A stretch of DNA of 64,000 nt from contig CM057843.1 in the NCBI GenBank assembly GCA_030068075.1, forward strand, positions 41,423,832 to 41,487,831, in the 5' to 3' direction. Under the pieces are notes generated by a model. The model ran no database searches. It worked only from the letters and a program-made list of their open reading frames with translations, and had not been told where the DNA came from. This document shows, piece by piece, positions 10,590-22,519 of the stretch. The position numbers and the translations under genes were made by a program. Within the stretch, counting starts at the first letter, position 1; each line of letters starts with the position of its first letter. This stretch comes from Paguma larvata (lineage: Eukaryota; Chordata; Mammalia; Carnivora; Viverridae).

Positions 10590-11715
10590 GTTCGGGTACC
10601 TACAGAATGGGAAAAGAAATATGTGTGAACCACATATCTGATAAGAGGTTAATATCCAAAATTTAGAGAGAACTCATATAACCCCATGGCAGAAAAAGAA
10701 AACACCAAATAACCCAGTTAAAAAAAGGGCAGAGGAACTGAATAGAAACTTCTCCAAAGAAGATATACGAAAGGCCAAAGGTCCACGAAAAGACGCCCAA
10801 CATCATTAGTCATTAGGGACATGCAAATTAAAGCCACGACGGCGTATCACCTCACGCCTGTTAGCACGGCCATCGTCAGAAAGACGAGAAGTAACGAATG
10901 CTGGGAGCACGCGGAGAGAAGGAACCCCTGTGCACTGTTGGTGGGAATGGAAATTGGCACAGCCACAATGGAAAACAGTATGGAGATTCCATAAAAATTC
11001 AACATAGAACTACCGTCTCATCCCGCAATCCGACTTCCGGATCTATACCCAAAGATAACGAAAACACTAACTCGGAGAGATATCTGCGCCCCATGGTGAC
11101 AGCAGTCTTATTTACAATAGCTGAGACATGGAAACAACCCAAGTGTCCATGGATGGGTGAATGGATAAAGAAGATGGGGTGTATATGTACAACGAAATAT
11201 TATTCAGCCATAAAGAATGAGGAAACCCTTCCATTGTGACAACATCGCCGGACCTTGAAGGCACTCTACTAAGTGAAATAACCCGGAGAGAGAAAGGCAG
11301 ATACTGTATGATCTCGTTCATATGTGGAATCTGAAAAAAAAGGAAAACCCTCATAAAAAAGAGGTCAGACTTGTGATTACCAGAGGTGGAGGGTTGTGGG
11401 AGGGGAAAGAGAGGAATGCGGTCAAAATGTAGAAAGTTCCAGTTACAAGACAATGAAGTACCAAGCACAGAACATACAACGTGATGACTACCGGACGTCC
11501 CGGAGAGTTGTTAAGAGAGTTGATCCTAGGAATCCTCATCATAAGGAGAAAATGTGTTTTTCTTTTTTTCTTTTCTTTTTATTGGGTCTCTGTGAGAAGA
11601 TCTGTTAGCGAGATCTATTGAGGTAATCGTTTTACAACATGTGCGAATCAAACCATCACACCTTAACTTATAAAGTGACGAACCTCAATTATTTCTCAGT
11701 GAAACTGGGGAAAAA
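10590..11715 (+). repeat. L1 3' end (ORF2 C-terminus to 3' UTR)
   Basis: Forward L1: 'aatatccaaaatttagagag', 'aacttctccaaagaagatatacg', 'catgcaaattaaagcc', 'tgcactgttggtgggaatgg', 'tcttatttacaatagctgagacatgg', 'ccaagtgtccatggatgggtgaatgg', 'tattattcagccataaagaatgagg' and 'gatactgtatgatctcgttcatatgtgg'. The 3' UTR ends near 11715. It is 5'-truncated, with ORF2 broken by many substitutions. Inactive. Confidence 0.93.
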
Positions 11716-11879
11716 GAAGGTGGGGAAAGAGGAGACTGGAGGAATAATCTCGGTGGAAAGATGCTAAGTGGTCAGGCAGCAAAAGCCACAGGGAAGGCAG
11801 GAGAGCCTGGGCGCCAAAATCTCAGCTCCCTACCTTTAGTCTGGAAGGCTTGCCTGGAGGTCTCAGCGGAGAAGTTGCT

Positions 11880-12035
11880 CAGGCTGTGGAGTCGGAGAGA
11901 TCCGGCTTCAGATCCTGGCTTTGGACCAACTTGCTGTGAGGCCTGAGACCACCAGTCCCCCTCTCCCAGGCAGTAACCTGTGGGCAAGAAGACTTGTGTC
12001 ACAGGGTCATTGGCAAGGGTCGTGGATCATGGGCC
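11880..12035 (+). repeat. MIR fragment
   Basis: 'tggagtcggagagatccggcttcagatcctggctttgg..aacttgctgtgaggcctgaga' fits the forward MIR 5' half. Confidence 0.65.
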
Positions 12036-12084
12036 TCAAGAACATGGTACCTATGGGGCACTCGAGAAGTCCCAAGTCTGTCCC

Positions 12085-12170
12085 CCTACTGAAACTGAGG
12101 ATAAGAGAGGAGAAGTGCCTTGCCCAAGGTCACAGAGCAAGTTGTGGCAGAGAGTAGGCAGGCTCGGGCC
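12085..12170 (-). repeat. MIR fragment
   Basis: 'gaaactgaggataagagaggagaagtgccttgcccaaggtcacagagcaag': reverse-strand MIR core. Confidence 0.7.
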
Positions 12171-13675
12171 CAGCGTTCTTCTCACCCTTCCTGCCAGCCA
12201 GGAGGCAGCTTCTTCAGTGACCGGGCAGAGGGTCTTTACAGGGGAGTCGCTGATAGGGACCAAGACAGCAAGGAAGTGTCAAAGGAGGAAGGATGAGGGT
12301 CAAGCAAAGAGGCACCCCAACTTGATGCCCCCGAGTTAGTACCAAAGATGCCGCCCCGATTTCGAGTTCAGCCGTGCTTTCACTTTCAGCTGGTGGCCTC
12401 CTAGAGGAGACGAACCATCTTCTGGGCTTGGGGGAGGTTGGAGGGAAAAGATGGGGGACTGGTCTGGAACAGAGACGTATAGCCCCAGGACGACCCCCTT
12501 CTGCCGAGAGGGCCTCTGGCTTTCCCAGACAGGCCCTCCCTGCCCATTTGACAAATCCCACTTCCCAGCTGAGATCCAAGGGGCCTCCGAGATTAAAAAC
12601 CTGGTCACCCACTGGTTATGGGGCAAATGGCTCCTATTATGAGACGGCTCCAGGGGCCTGGGAACCCAGCGAGGGGTGGGCGGGCGCCTGCTGACACCAT
12701 CTCTTCCAGAGCCATTCACTGCCTACGTGGACGTGGGGGCATGGGGGGGCCTACCTGAGCTCCCGGCACCTCGAAGTAATTACTGCTCTTTGGCTGGCCA
12801 CCGCCCAGACCACCCCTTGGATGGGAATCTGGGTTCAGGTCCAACAGGGTTTGGCTTGCTGCTCAAAGGCTCCCCTTCCCACGACTGGAGCTGGAGGAGG
12901 GGGGCCGGGGGGAAGGTTTTGGACTTCTAGCAGCCTATGGGGGACACAGCAAGGGTCAAGGACGAAGTCCCTAGAAACGGGGGCCGACAGGCTGAGAAAG
13001 CTCTTGGGGTTTAATTCGCACTTTTAACCAAGGCCTCCCCCCGCCCCCCGTTCCCATGCCCTCAGAGGCCTTTCGGATGTCATTTTAGACTGCTGGGTTC
13101 TCTGACTCATGACTCCGTGATAGCCGGTGTAACTGGTGCGCTGAACAAGCCCAGCGCGTCTCATCAAAATGCAACTTTATGTTTGTCTCCCTCCTTGCTT
13201 TTAAATTTCCTTCAGTAGAGTGATCTCCTCTCTCTGAATGGCAACTCCCACAGGCCCATGACTTTTCTGCCCACTCCTAGGTAGAAGAGGGTCCCGGGTT
13301 GCTTCAAGTCCCTAATACCATCTCCGTTCAGACACCGGAATTTCTGGATTCTGGGCGTTATGACTGGGGCAAGAATGGCCCCTTCGAGTAACAGTAACGC
13401 AAACGAGACAATGCCTACATTTGTGTTCCGACACAATTCTCATTTACTCGCCCATTCTGCAAACTCCGATGGCGGGTAGCTATGGAGCTGGTGCTGGCTG
13501 GGAGAGCCCTGCAGATACAGAACCAGTCACATCCGGGTGTTCAAAGACACACGCTCAGTCACCCACCTCACGGTGACCAGAAGCTCAATAAGAAGAAACT
13601 CACTTCTGTCTCTGTTTAGATAAGTCAGGAAGCATGCTGCCCCGCATCTGGAGAATACTTCTAAAGACTCCATGT
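12171..13675. other. Unique sequence, possible conserved patch at 13070-13215
   Basis: Mostly GC-rich unique DNA. The 13070-13215 stretch ('tgactcatgactccgtgatagccgg', 'atcaaaatgcaactttatg') is more AT-rich and repeat-free, and contains a TGACTCA AP-1 site at about 13101. No gene recognised. Confidence 0.4.
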
Positions 13676-13800
13676 AGCCTTCAGCAGTACCCATTTTACT
13701 GATAGGGAAACTGAGGCCCAGAGAGCTTAACTAACGTGCCTGATGATGCTCGGTTAGTAAATGGCAAAGTTTAGATTCTAACCAAAGCCTTCTAGCCCCA
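13676..13800 (-). repeat. MIR fragment
   Basis: 'cccattttactgatagggaaactgaggcccagagagcttaactaacg', then a 'gttagtaaatggcaaagtt' stretch. Confidence 0.75.
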
Positions 13801-14684
13801 ACTCTGCAGCTCTCTCTGCTTCGCCACCAGTCTCTCGTGCATTTAGGGCCACGACCTGATGCTCTTGTTTCCTGTGTGGGAGAAGAGCGAGGCAGGGAAT
13901 CTGCACTCTGAGAACTAAGCAGGAAGGAAGGGCAGGCAGGCTAAAGCCTTCCCCATGATCAGCAGAAAGCAGCCGGGACTCAGACCCTCACTGTGGCCAG
14001 GGAAGCCACAAGGCGCAAAGCAGCTTTTAACACCAAAAATTTGAGAAACCACATAAACACTGGAGCACTGTGGTATTATGGATGGGAGGAAGAATGCAGG
14101 GGGTGGAGGGAAGATTTGGAATTATTAGGAGTGATAACTTGGGAGTTGAGGGGGACAGCATGACAGGTGCCAACAGCCCCTGACTCACGTTCACGCTCTC
14201 AGCCATCCCAACCAACTTCGGGAGAGATTTTCTTTTCCCAGGAGTCCGGAGAGAAGTCCCAGAGGAGATCCTCATTGGCTTGGGTGGGTCACGTGTCTCT
14301 CCATAAGCCAATCGCTATGGGGCAGAGGGTCAACGACCTGATTGGGCAGATCTGGGTCCCGTGATCGGCCTGGAGCCAGGCAAGGCGGAGTCAGCTCCCC
14401 CTGAACTAGGTGTGTTGCAGGTAGGGAAACGGCTATCGGCTGGAAGATGGGGACCAGGGCAGAGGATATTAGGTAAGAAAGAGGACTGTATACAGATTAA
14501 GGATTTGTACTTGACAAATTGGCAGCAGAAGCTAATGGACACTCTTACACAGAGAAAAGAGATTATCCACACGTGTGTAGGGAGGTGAATAATGGAGCAG
14601 GAAATTGTTGCTGGTGACTTTCAATCCTTAGATGTCAAACATACATAGTATCTAGCAGTGTAAATTACATAGTAATACGACATC
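13801..14684. other. Unique sequence
   Basis: No supported feature in this 0.9 kb. Confidence 0.4.
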
Positions 14685-14802
14685 ATAATTAAGAGTGAAA
14701 GCTGGTTCTGTTACTTACCAGTGACTTTGAGGAAGTTACTTCTCTATGCCTCAGTTTCCTCATCTGCAGAATGGATATAATAACAGCTATTCCTAGGTCT
14801 GT
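14685..14802 (+). repeat. MIR fragment, truncated by a SINE
   Basis: 'gttctgttacttaccagtgactttgaggaagttacttctctatgcctcagtttcctcatctgcagaatgg': well-preserved MIR core, interrupted at 14803 by a SINE. Confidence 0.85.
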
Positions 14803-14996
14803 TTTTTTAAATGCTTATTTATTTATTCTTGAGAGAGTGAGGGGGAGAGGGGCAGAGAGAGAGGGAGACCGAGAATCCCAAGCAGGCTCTGAGCCGTCAG
14901 CACAGAGCCCGACGTGGGGCTCCATCTCACAAACAGTGAGATCACAGCCTGAGCCGAAATCAAGAGTCAGCCGTTCAACCAACACCTAGGCGCCCC
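14803..14996 (-). repeat. Felid-type SINE
   Basis: Reverse-strand SINE from a T-rich tail to 'acacctaggcgcccc'. A short repeat (t)ctgttttttt flanks it. It is missing part of the 'actgagccacc' segment near its 5' end. Confidence 0.9.
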
Positions 14997-14999
14997 TGT

Positions 15000-15540
15000 T
15001 TTTTGGTTTTTGTTTTTAACGAATTTATATAGATAAGGTACTCAAAGCAGGGCTAGCCAGAATGTTTGGTTCAGTTCCCAGGAGTTGGGACACCTCAGGT
15101 CCTGGGAGGGGAGAGAGGGTTCCAGCTCTGGCGGCACAAGATCTGACCCAGCTGGCCTGGCAGCAGTCGCCTGCCTGAGCAGTGACCCCCTTGCCCGCTG
15201 CCCTCCGCAGCCCAACTCGGCTGACAAACAGGAAGGTGGTAGGGCTGCCTGGGTGCCCCTGCCGCCCCCACAGCCCTGTGTCTGGCCCTAATCCTCGTCT
15301 CTACTCACGGCTGCGGTGAACTTGGATGGTGCTGCTCTCACCGCAAGCCACAGTCCATCACAAATTGGCCTGTGGTGAGTAGCGGGCACATTTATAATTG
15401 ATGAAATCAGGCGGTGAGAGCTTATTGTTTAGAAAACAAAACCTGGACCCTTGAAGGGGGGCAGGGATGCTTGGGAGAAAACAAGGGGGCAGAAAAAGGG
15501 GGGCCCAGCTCCCCCAGACGGGGCTTAAAAGACCCTACCT
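15000..15540. other. Unique sequence
   Basis: Nothing recognised. Confidence 0.4.
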
Positions 15541-15879
15541 GTCAGCATTCGTTTTTATTTTTAAACTTATCTGGAAAATTTCAGTCCTACAGAAAAGTAG
15601 GACTATTCCTCCCTCGATACACCCTATCACCTAGATCCACTCATTCTTAACATTTTGCCACATTTGCTTTCAGTTCTTTCGATGCATATGTGTATCTAAT
15701 ATTAGACACGATATTTTTCTTAGTCTTTTGTTTTACTGAACCGTTAGCATAAGTCGCAGAGATCTCGGCCTTCCTCCCTAAATATTTCCAAAACATTATT
15801 TTATAGACCTACAGGAGAATGATCAACAGTAGGAAATGGAATATCAACACAATACTGCGATCTAATATACAGTCAATTT
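15541..15879 (-). repeat. Old L1-type 3' remnant
   Basis: 'ctggaaaatttcagtcctacagaaaagtaggac', 'caccctatcacctagatcc', 'ttcttaacattttgccaca' resemble reverse-strand old L1 3' UTR. It resumes after the SINE at 16084-16140. Confidence 0.5.
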
Positions 15880-16083
15880 TTTAAAATATTTATGTATTTG
15901 TTTTTGAGAGATCAAGCACACGTAGGGGAAGGGCAGAGAGAGAGGGAGACACAGAATCCGAAGCAGGCTCCAGGCTCCGAGCTGTCAGCACAGAGCCCGA
16001 CGTGGGGCTCGAACTCATGAACTGTGAGATCATGACCTGAGCCGAAGTCGGATGCTTAACCGACTAAGCCACCCAGGCGCCCC
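15880..16083 (-). repeat. Felid-type SINE with target-site duplication
   Basis: Reverse-strand full element ending 'ctaagccacccaggcgcccc'. The direct repeat tatacagtc(a/c)a(g)ttt occurs at 15867-15880 and 16084-16099. Confidence 0.93.
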
Positions 16084-16139
16084 TATACAGTCCAGTTTTG
16101 AATCCCAAAGATGGTCTAAGTGGTTTTTTTTTTCAATCC

Positions 16140-16550
16140 TACCTGATTCTTCAATAGTCAGGCCCCCCTTGTCTCCCCCCAAAACTGCTGGCCAGAACTC
16201 CAAAGTCAGGTAGGAGGAAGGAAGCTGCGTTTTGGTCAGAAAACAATTCCAAGCTGGGGATAACAAGAGGGGCTGGATGTAAGAGCTGGCTGAGCTTGGG
16301 AAGACCTGGAAGCTTCTTCCAAGAGGTCTTGAGGGAAGGAAGTCCAAGTGAGCAGGGAGAGGGGCACAAAGGTTATCTAAGGCACTAGGAACTCACACGA
16401 GACGGGAGACAACTGTGCCTCCTTACAGCAGCTAATCCCTAGGCTGGGCAGGTAGGGGCAGGAGAACTGGGTTAGGGAGACGGGGAGACAACCCACCTTT
16501 CCTCCCAGAAGCTGAGAAGAGAGGGACAGCCCTGTCATCTGAATGGTGAG
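16140..16550. other. Unique sequence
   Basis: No feature recognised; an open frame on the minus strand (16030-16347) runs out of the SINE and is spurious. Confidence 0.4.
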
Positions 16551-16554
16551 TGGT

Positions 16555-16700
16555 GGGTCTGTATATTAGCAAGTGTTTATGGCACCCTTGCTATGAAAGG
16601 AGAACCATTCTAGGTGCTGGGGTGGAGCTGGGTACAGCCGCAGCCCCAGCCCCGTGCAGTTTATGTTCTACTGGGGAATGTGACAGTTCGGACTGTTGTT
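16555..16700 (+). repeat. Ancient interspersed repeat
   Basis: 'aaccattctaggtgctggggtggagctgggtacag..gcagtttatgttctactggggaatg': same old family as 10205. Confidence 0.55.
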
Positions 16701-16799
16701 ATGAAAATAGTCACCCCCCTACACGTCCCACCTGCCCCCACCCACACAGTCACACACACCTCTTGCGGAGATAGTATATTCCCATTCCCCTGGCATTAG

Positions 16800-17070
16800 A
16801 CTTGGCCATGATGCTTCTTTGTCAGTAGGATGTCAGCAGCGTGTCATCAGCACCCGAAATGTACCATGGCTTTTAAGTCCCTGCCCTTCTCCGTGAGGAG
16901 GACGTGGCCTGGTCCAAGGAGAATGAAGAGCAGACCTTACCTGAGCCGCAGCCCGGGGCTGTGCTGCCCTGGCTGACTGATAGGCTCATAAACAAGACAA
17001 ATAAATGCTTGTTGTTTTAAGCTCCCGAGTAATGGGGTGGTTTGTTACACAGCCTTCTTTCAGCACCAGC
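16800..17070 (+). repeat. Ancient interspersed repeat, family not assigned
   Basis: 'cttggccatgatgcttctttgtcagtaggatgtcagcag' and 'aaataaatgcttgttgttttaagctcccgagtaatggggtggtttgttacacagcc' form a recognisable old-repeat 3' end. Confidence 0.6.
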
Positions 17071-17199
17071 TGACTAAGATGGGCAGGAAACAAAAAATAA
17101 ACAAACCAGCTAGCAAATGTACGATGTCAGGTAGTGACAAGGACAGGTGTGCAAAGAAAGCTGGGGCAGGGGAAGAGAATGGCTAGTGCTCCTGTAGCT

Positions 17200-17475
17200 G
17201 GGCAGCCAGGAGAGGCTGTCGGATAAGGGAGCGGAGAGCTGGAAGAAGTTGGGGAACGAGTCATGTGGTTTCCTAGAGCAGAGAATTTCCGGCAGAGGTG
17301 ACAGCAAGTCAAAAGGTCCTGAGGCAGGAACGAGCTTTGTATAGGAGCAAGCCTGTGTGGCTGGAGCAGAAGAAGCCAGCAGGGGCAGGGTGCGGGTGAT
17401 GGGAAGTGGGGGGGGTGTGGGTGACGGCTCAGGGAAGGGACCGGGGCCAGATCCTGTGGGAAGGACATGGAATTC
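17200..17475 (+). repeat. Ancient interspersed repeat fragment
   Basis: 'ggcagaggtgacagcaagtcaaaaggtcctgaggcaggaacgagc' is typical of an old dispersed family. Confidence 0.45.
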
Positions 17476-18299
17476 TGTTAACATTGTCCAGCATAGTTTG
17501 TTTCTAGCTGTCTGATGAAACAGTCTGGGAATAGGTGAAAAGGCAGAGTGGGGGAGGGGGTCGTTGCTGCGTCCCCCTGGTGTGGGATCTGTAAGGCCAG
17601 GACCAGTGTAAGCCGCATTCCAGCCAGTGTCCAGGGTCTTTTCCCAGCATTCTCCTGCTTTTCTTTGAGATTCTCCTCTCCTTGTCTCAATGACCCTTCC
17701 TTACCCTTGTTTCCCTCTCGTCGACTCCAATAGTCCCTGCTGCCTTCTCTGCTCCCCCCTACCCATAACTGGACCTTCCCCAACACCCAGCCCTTAGCTC
17801 CCCACTCCTCCGCATCAGTCCCAGCTAGGCTCTCAAGGTGGGGACAACTCCCAGCTCTCCGTCCCCACCCTGTCTCTGGCACCCTTGGCATTCTGTCACT
17901 AGCTCCCTGCTTAGGCATATCCCCGGGGTGGCCTGTGGTCCTCTCACACTGGACTCGGTTTAAACCGAGCTCGTCAGCAGAGGAGGGGCTCTCCGAGGAC
18001 TGTCTGAAACCTAGCAGCTTTACGGAACCCTCCCCAGAGACCATTCAGCTCACAGGTCAGCACTGGCTGGGCCCCCGGCGCCATTTTCTTAAAATGCTGA
18101 TTTCAAAATGTCACTCCTTGGGTGGCTGCTTTTCTGCGTGGGATGAAGGAGCCCTCTTAGGCCCTGCACTGAAGGACTTCTCCAGGCGGGTTTCAGCTGG
18201 CCTTTGCTCCCTGGGTCAACCTTTCCCTCCAGCCGAGCTGGGTCCCCCGCTGCCCCCGCCCTGGCGGCAAAGCACTTTGCATCTAGGTCTTTGCCTTGC
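17476..18299. other. Unique sequence
   Basis: A 188-codon minus-strand open frame (17478-18044) has no family similarity or codon bias; treated as chance. Confidence 0.4.
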
Positions 18300-18420
18300 C
18301 TTGAAATGAATAGATATTTACCGAGGGCCTACTGTGCGCCAGGCACTGTCCAAGGTGCTGAGGAGGAGAGGGGGCACCCAGCAGACCCTGTCCCCGTGGA
18401 GTCTACAGACTCTAGAGCCC
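18300..18420 (+). repeat. Ancient interspersed repeat
   Basis: 'aatagatatttaccgagggcctactgtgcgccaggcactgtccaaggtgctgagg'. Confidence 0.6.
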
Positions 18421-19020
18421 CCTAGGGTACCTCCACCACCCTCCCTGCTCTTCCCCTTCCTGCCCCTCCCTCAAGGCTGGGCCACTCAGGGCCTCAGTGA
18501 CCAATGCTTCTCCTGCCACTCGGCCATTTGGCACTTAAGCATATCTTGCCTTGTGTCTGATTATTCTTGGAGATGATGGTTTACTTTTTTTTTAATTGTA
18601 GAACTAATGCATGCTTATTGTGGAAATATGGAAAGCACAGAAAAGAAAGAGGAAACCCGTGCATAATCTGACTAAGAACATTTATGGCTCCTCTTGAAAA
18701 AAGGCGTTTTCAGCCGCCGGCCTTCCAAACCCCTTCCTAGCAGAGGAGGGCACAGCAGCCTTGATTTCTCCAGTGGGAGACGAGGCTGGCATTAGGGACC
18801 CCACAGTAATTTGGGTGCGGGCTACGACCGAATCAAAGCTTTTTCTGGAGTGGGAAGAGTTTTCCAGGGATGGGGAGGAGAGAAGAACAAGCAAGAGAAT
18901 TGAGTTCTTCATGGAAAGTGGAAGGCCCCACGGAGGGGAGACCCGGAGCCCAGGAAGTCCAAGAGAGCAGGTTAATGAAGAGCAGAATCCTGAAAAGGCC
19001 CCGGGAAGCCCCAGCTCCTT
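18421..19020. other. Unique sequence
   Basis: Contains 'aattgtagaactaatgcatgcttattgtgg' (18594-18625), which resembles an old L1 tail but is too short to assign. Confidence 0.35.
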
Positions 19021-19115
19021 CTTCACTTATGGACTGCGTGACCCTGGGCAAGGCTCTGGGCCTCACTGAGTTGCCCTGTTCCCCCACGAGAACGGGCACG
19101 ATGGCACTTCGCAGG
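19021..19115 (+). repeat. MIR fragment
   Basis: 'ggactgcgtgaccctgggcaaggctctgggcctcactgagttgccc'. Confidence 0.6.
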
Positions 19116-19214
19116 GAACAGCAGGCACCACAGGAACCCTTTGCAAACTGTAAAGCCCACACAAAGGGGAGAATGTGCTGCTCTCCTGCACGAGGCCCTG
19201 CTCTGCGTCCCACA

Positions 19215-19330
19215 TCTGGTCCGGGCACTGAGCCCCTGGAGGACAAGGACCACACTTACTCGTATTTTTCCTCTGGGCACTCTAGCGCCCAGCACCGGGC
19301 AGGGTGGCACTACAAACACGTTTATTATAC
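19215..19330 (+). repeat. L2-like 3' region
   Basis: 'gcccctggaggacaaggaccacacttactcg..ctctagcgcccagcaccgggcagggtgg' fits the L2 3' pattern. Confidence 0.5.
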
Positions 19331-19409
19331 ACCTACTGTGTGTTACTGTGTGTTAGACACCCTGTGGCGGGGCGGGGGGGTGTTGTCTCACACTTATGGT
19401 TAGAAGGAA

Positions 19410-19505
19410 GCTTGGGGCTCAGACCCGCCCTTCTCAGGACGGGAAAAATCAAGGCTCAGGTGACTTGACCCTCCAAGCTAGTGATGGGGCCGGCACTCAG
19501 ACCCA
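19410..19505 (-). repeat. MIR fragment
   Basis: 'ggctcaggtgacttgaccctccaagctagtgatggggccggcactcag'. Confidence 0.5.
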
Positions 19506-19842
19506 AGGAATGAGGGAATGAGGAATAAATGAAGCGAAGTGGGGCAGCAGTTAGCATGATCAACAGCTAATCACTGGTGAGTCTTCAACTCAGTTCTGCT
19601 CAGTGGCCACAGAAGCACAGCTGTGTCCCCCCGGGCTCTTGGGAATCTCCAAGGAGCCCCCCGGGGTGCAGGGCATAGAGGGCAGACCCCAGGGCCCAGG
19701 CGTGGGGTGTGCTGGCGGGCTGCACAGCTTTGCCACCCTGCTCCAGGAGCTCCAGCCTCTCCCCAGGGCACAGGACGCCACTCCTGGCCACCCTGGACCC
19801 GTTTCTTACAGGCTGCTCTGGGATGGCAGCGTCCCAGCACCG

Positions 19843-19852
19843 CTATAAATAG
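19843..19852 (+). promoter_or_regulatory. Consensus MEF2 site
   Basis: CTATAAATAG fits YTAWWWWTAR exactly. It lies in a repeat-free patch (19840-19935) with 'ggccagttggcaaacactgtaatttgctg' and a CTAAAAATGA near-match at about 19920. MEF2 is the known activator of the SOST distal enhancer, which lies in this interval in mammals. Whether this site is part of that enhancer is unknown. Confidence 0.45.
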
Positions 19853-20734
19853 CGTCTCTCCTGGGCCCCAGACGGCCAGTTGGCAAACACTGTAATTTGC
19901 TGAAAAGTTTGGAATGTGTCTAAAAATGAAGAAGGCAAATGAGACCAGGCTTGAGGGGGTGTGACCGGCGTATCCATTTCAGAGGGGGGCCGAGCCGCTC
20001 TCCTGCGCCACGCCAACGTCTTTACGAAGGCGCTGCAGGCAAGGCTTCGGGGAGAAGGAACGAAAGTACTCGAGGAAGTAAATATTATCATTTCCACCGA
20101 CGGCGGCCACGTCCCATATTGGCCTCACCCCTGACCTTCCTGTCTGAAGAAGGAGAGGGGCTGCCCCCTCTGGGAAGGGGCCACCATTGCTTAACCCTTT
20201 CTGGGACTGTGCTAGCTAAATCAAAGAGGTTGTAATAACCACGCAAGGATGATGACAGTCGGAAGGAAACTCCCAAATAATTTCATCCAACTCCCCAAGT
20301 TTGCAAACAGACAAACTGGCCAAACAGCAAATTGCAGGAGAACCAGAATTAGGCCTCGGTCCCTGGGTTCCGAGTTTGGTGCCAAGTCCTGGACCCACAG
20401 CCCTCTGCAAAAGGCCACCTCTCTTGGGGACTGGGGAAGGGTCCCGTGGCTTTCGGATCACACCAAGCCACTGACACCTGTCAAGTCGTCTGTTGGAGCC
20501 TCACTGCGCCCCTAGAGGCTCAGCCATTGTTTTTCTCGTGGCCCCAGGGAAACAGACTCATCCTCACCCACACACTGGAGAAAGTGGAACTCACCACTCT
20601 GTCCCCAAGCCAGGATCAGAGCTTTTTCTGACTTCCAGTGGAACTCACTGCGTCAAAAGTCATCTTTGATTGCTCTTTGCGCTGTCTTCTGAGGTTTTGA
20701 CTTTTGCCTAAAGGAAGAATCCGAACATTGAAAA

Positions 20735-20862
20735 TGGAAATAGACTGGGAATGAGGAGCTGGGTCCCCAGAACCAGCATGATCTCACTAGGCGACCTCGG
20801 GCGATTCACTTCCCTTCACAGGGCCTCAGTTTACCCATATGTGAAACTATAGTAACAACAGA
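20735..20862 (+). repeat. MIR fragment
   Basis: 'actgggaatgaggagctgggtccc..gatctcactaggcgacctcgggcgattcacttcccttcacagggcctcagtttaccc'. Confidence 0.7.
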
Positions 20863-20864
20863 AG

Positions 20865-21010
20865 CTGCCACTTAAGGAGGGAGGACATAACCGTGTGCTT
20901 TATACGCATTTGTTCTCTGCCCTCCTAACAACTGACCACGCAAGATAAATTCTTAGCCCATTTTACAGATGAAGACATTGACGCAGAGAACAGGTGGCTT
21001 GTCCGAGACC
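20865..21010 (-). repeat. MIR fragment, opposite orientation to its neighbour
   Basis: 'gtgctttatacgcatttgttctctg..agcccattttacagatgaagacattgacgcagagaacaggtggcttgtcc'. Confidence 0.7.
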
Positions 21011-22050
21011 GCACTACGATTTTAAAAGTTTGCAGCTCGCTGCGCCTGATGTTCTGAGGTCCCTTCCAGCTCTAATAATTCTGCCTTCGGTGGTTCCAAA
21101 CACAAAAGGAACAAGTATTAGCCCAGCTGGTAGCCATCATCTCATGTCTGCAGAGAGGCTTGGTTTGAGGTAGAAGCAGACAGGGAGCGGGGGCAGCTCA
21201 CAACCGTGGAGAGGCCTTACATCTAGAAGGAGCCAGGATACCACGGAGTTGACCCATTGGCCAAGGTCTCCGAGCGGAGGCCAAGCACCTGTCTCCCTGC
21301 CGGTCCCTAGGCCATCTGGTGGGAATTATGGCTGGAGAGCGACATCTCGTGGCCATGTGCAGAACTGCACCTAGCCGAACTCGAGGCTTACTTTCTGGCC
21401 CAGCTGGGGAGGACCACGAGAAATGGGGGGAAATATCCTATTGTAAATACTGTGGACTCAGATGGTCATCTAAAGCATTTGTAGAGTTTCAAAAATACAC
21501 AGGCGCCAGGGCCTCACCCCTGACCTAGAGAAACAGAACCTCCAGGACAGGAAGGCAGGAATCTGTTTTTCAGGTGCAGGCGACCTAGCTGAGAATCCCA
21601 AATATAGATGGCTTTTAAGGGGGTGCCAGAGTCCTGGTACCACTGGCCGGCGTTTCACTTCTGTCTGAGCTACCAGAACTCTCTAGGCAGTCCACAAAAC
21701 TAAGTCCTTTCGGCATTATTTACAAAAGGAAATCTAGCTACACCTTCAGTTTGATCGATGCTTTATTAGGAACTGAAATGACAGCTTATAACAAAAAAAC
21801 TGTCAACACGGAAATGGAGTTGGTCATTTTGGATCAATGTCAGTGAAGTTGAGTTGGTGAGTAGAGGATACAGAAGTCTCAACTGGGTGTGACTTTGCCC
21901 CCCCGGGGGACACTTGGCAGTATCTGAAGGCATCTTCTGGTTGTCGAAACATGGGGATATTCCTGGCATCTAGTGAGCAGAGGCGAGGGGTGCCGTCAAA
22001 CACCTCACAAGGCACAGGATAGCCCCCCACGACAAAGAGCTATCTCGTCC
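21011..22050. other. Unique sequence
   Basis: A CTCF-like word on the minus strand is at 21339-21354 (see findings). Otherwise nothing recognised. Confidence 0.4.
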
Positions 22051-22064
22051 AAAATGTCAGTATT

Positions 22065-22191
22065 GGGGCCGCTGAGTGGCTCAGTGAGTTAAGCGTCTGA
22101 CTCTTGATCTCAGCTCAGGTCTTCGTCTCAGGGTTGTGAGTTCCAGCCCTGCATGGGGCTCTGCACCGGGCGTGAGACCTACTTAAAAAAA
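22065..22191 (+). repeat. Older carnivore SINE with target-site duplication
   Basis: 'ggggccgctgagtggctcagtgagttaagcg' to 'cgtgagacctacttaaaaaaaaaa'. Direct repeat aaaatgtcagta(t/c)tg at 22051-22065 and 22192-22206. Confidence 0.92.
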
Positions 22192-22519
22192 AAAATGTCA
22201 GTACTGCTGAGGCTTGGGGTTCTGCTTTAGTGAGCGCAAAGGGCTTCCCCGAGAGTAGGGACTCTGGCTGCTTCATCCTCCCACCAGGACCCCGCTAGGG
22301 GCAGGCTCTCGGGACACACTGGAGTGGAGAGACAGTTACTTTGAGGAAAAGAATTTGAGGTGGACACCTTCGAAAACCTTCTGGACATGCAGACAATTCT
22401 GGGTGCGTTTCTCCATGGCGCAGACTTCCTGAGGCTGAAAAATCTTCTCCAAAGGGTCCGTGCACACACGGTACCTGGGGAAGGGGGTAGAGCGGAGCGA
22501 TGAGGATAAAATGGGTTCA

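Noticed and set aside
10898..11239. 113-codon frame with a reverse-transcriptase-like C-terminal flavour
   Set aside because: It is a fragment of an L1 ORF2 end, annotated as part of the L1 repeat rather than as a gene.
19843..19852. TATA box of an unannotated gene
   Set aside because: The same word fits MEF2 better in this context, and no downstream exon, splice site or coding frame is supported.
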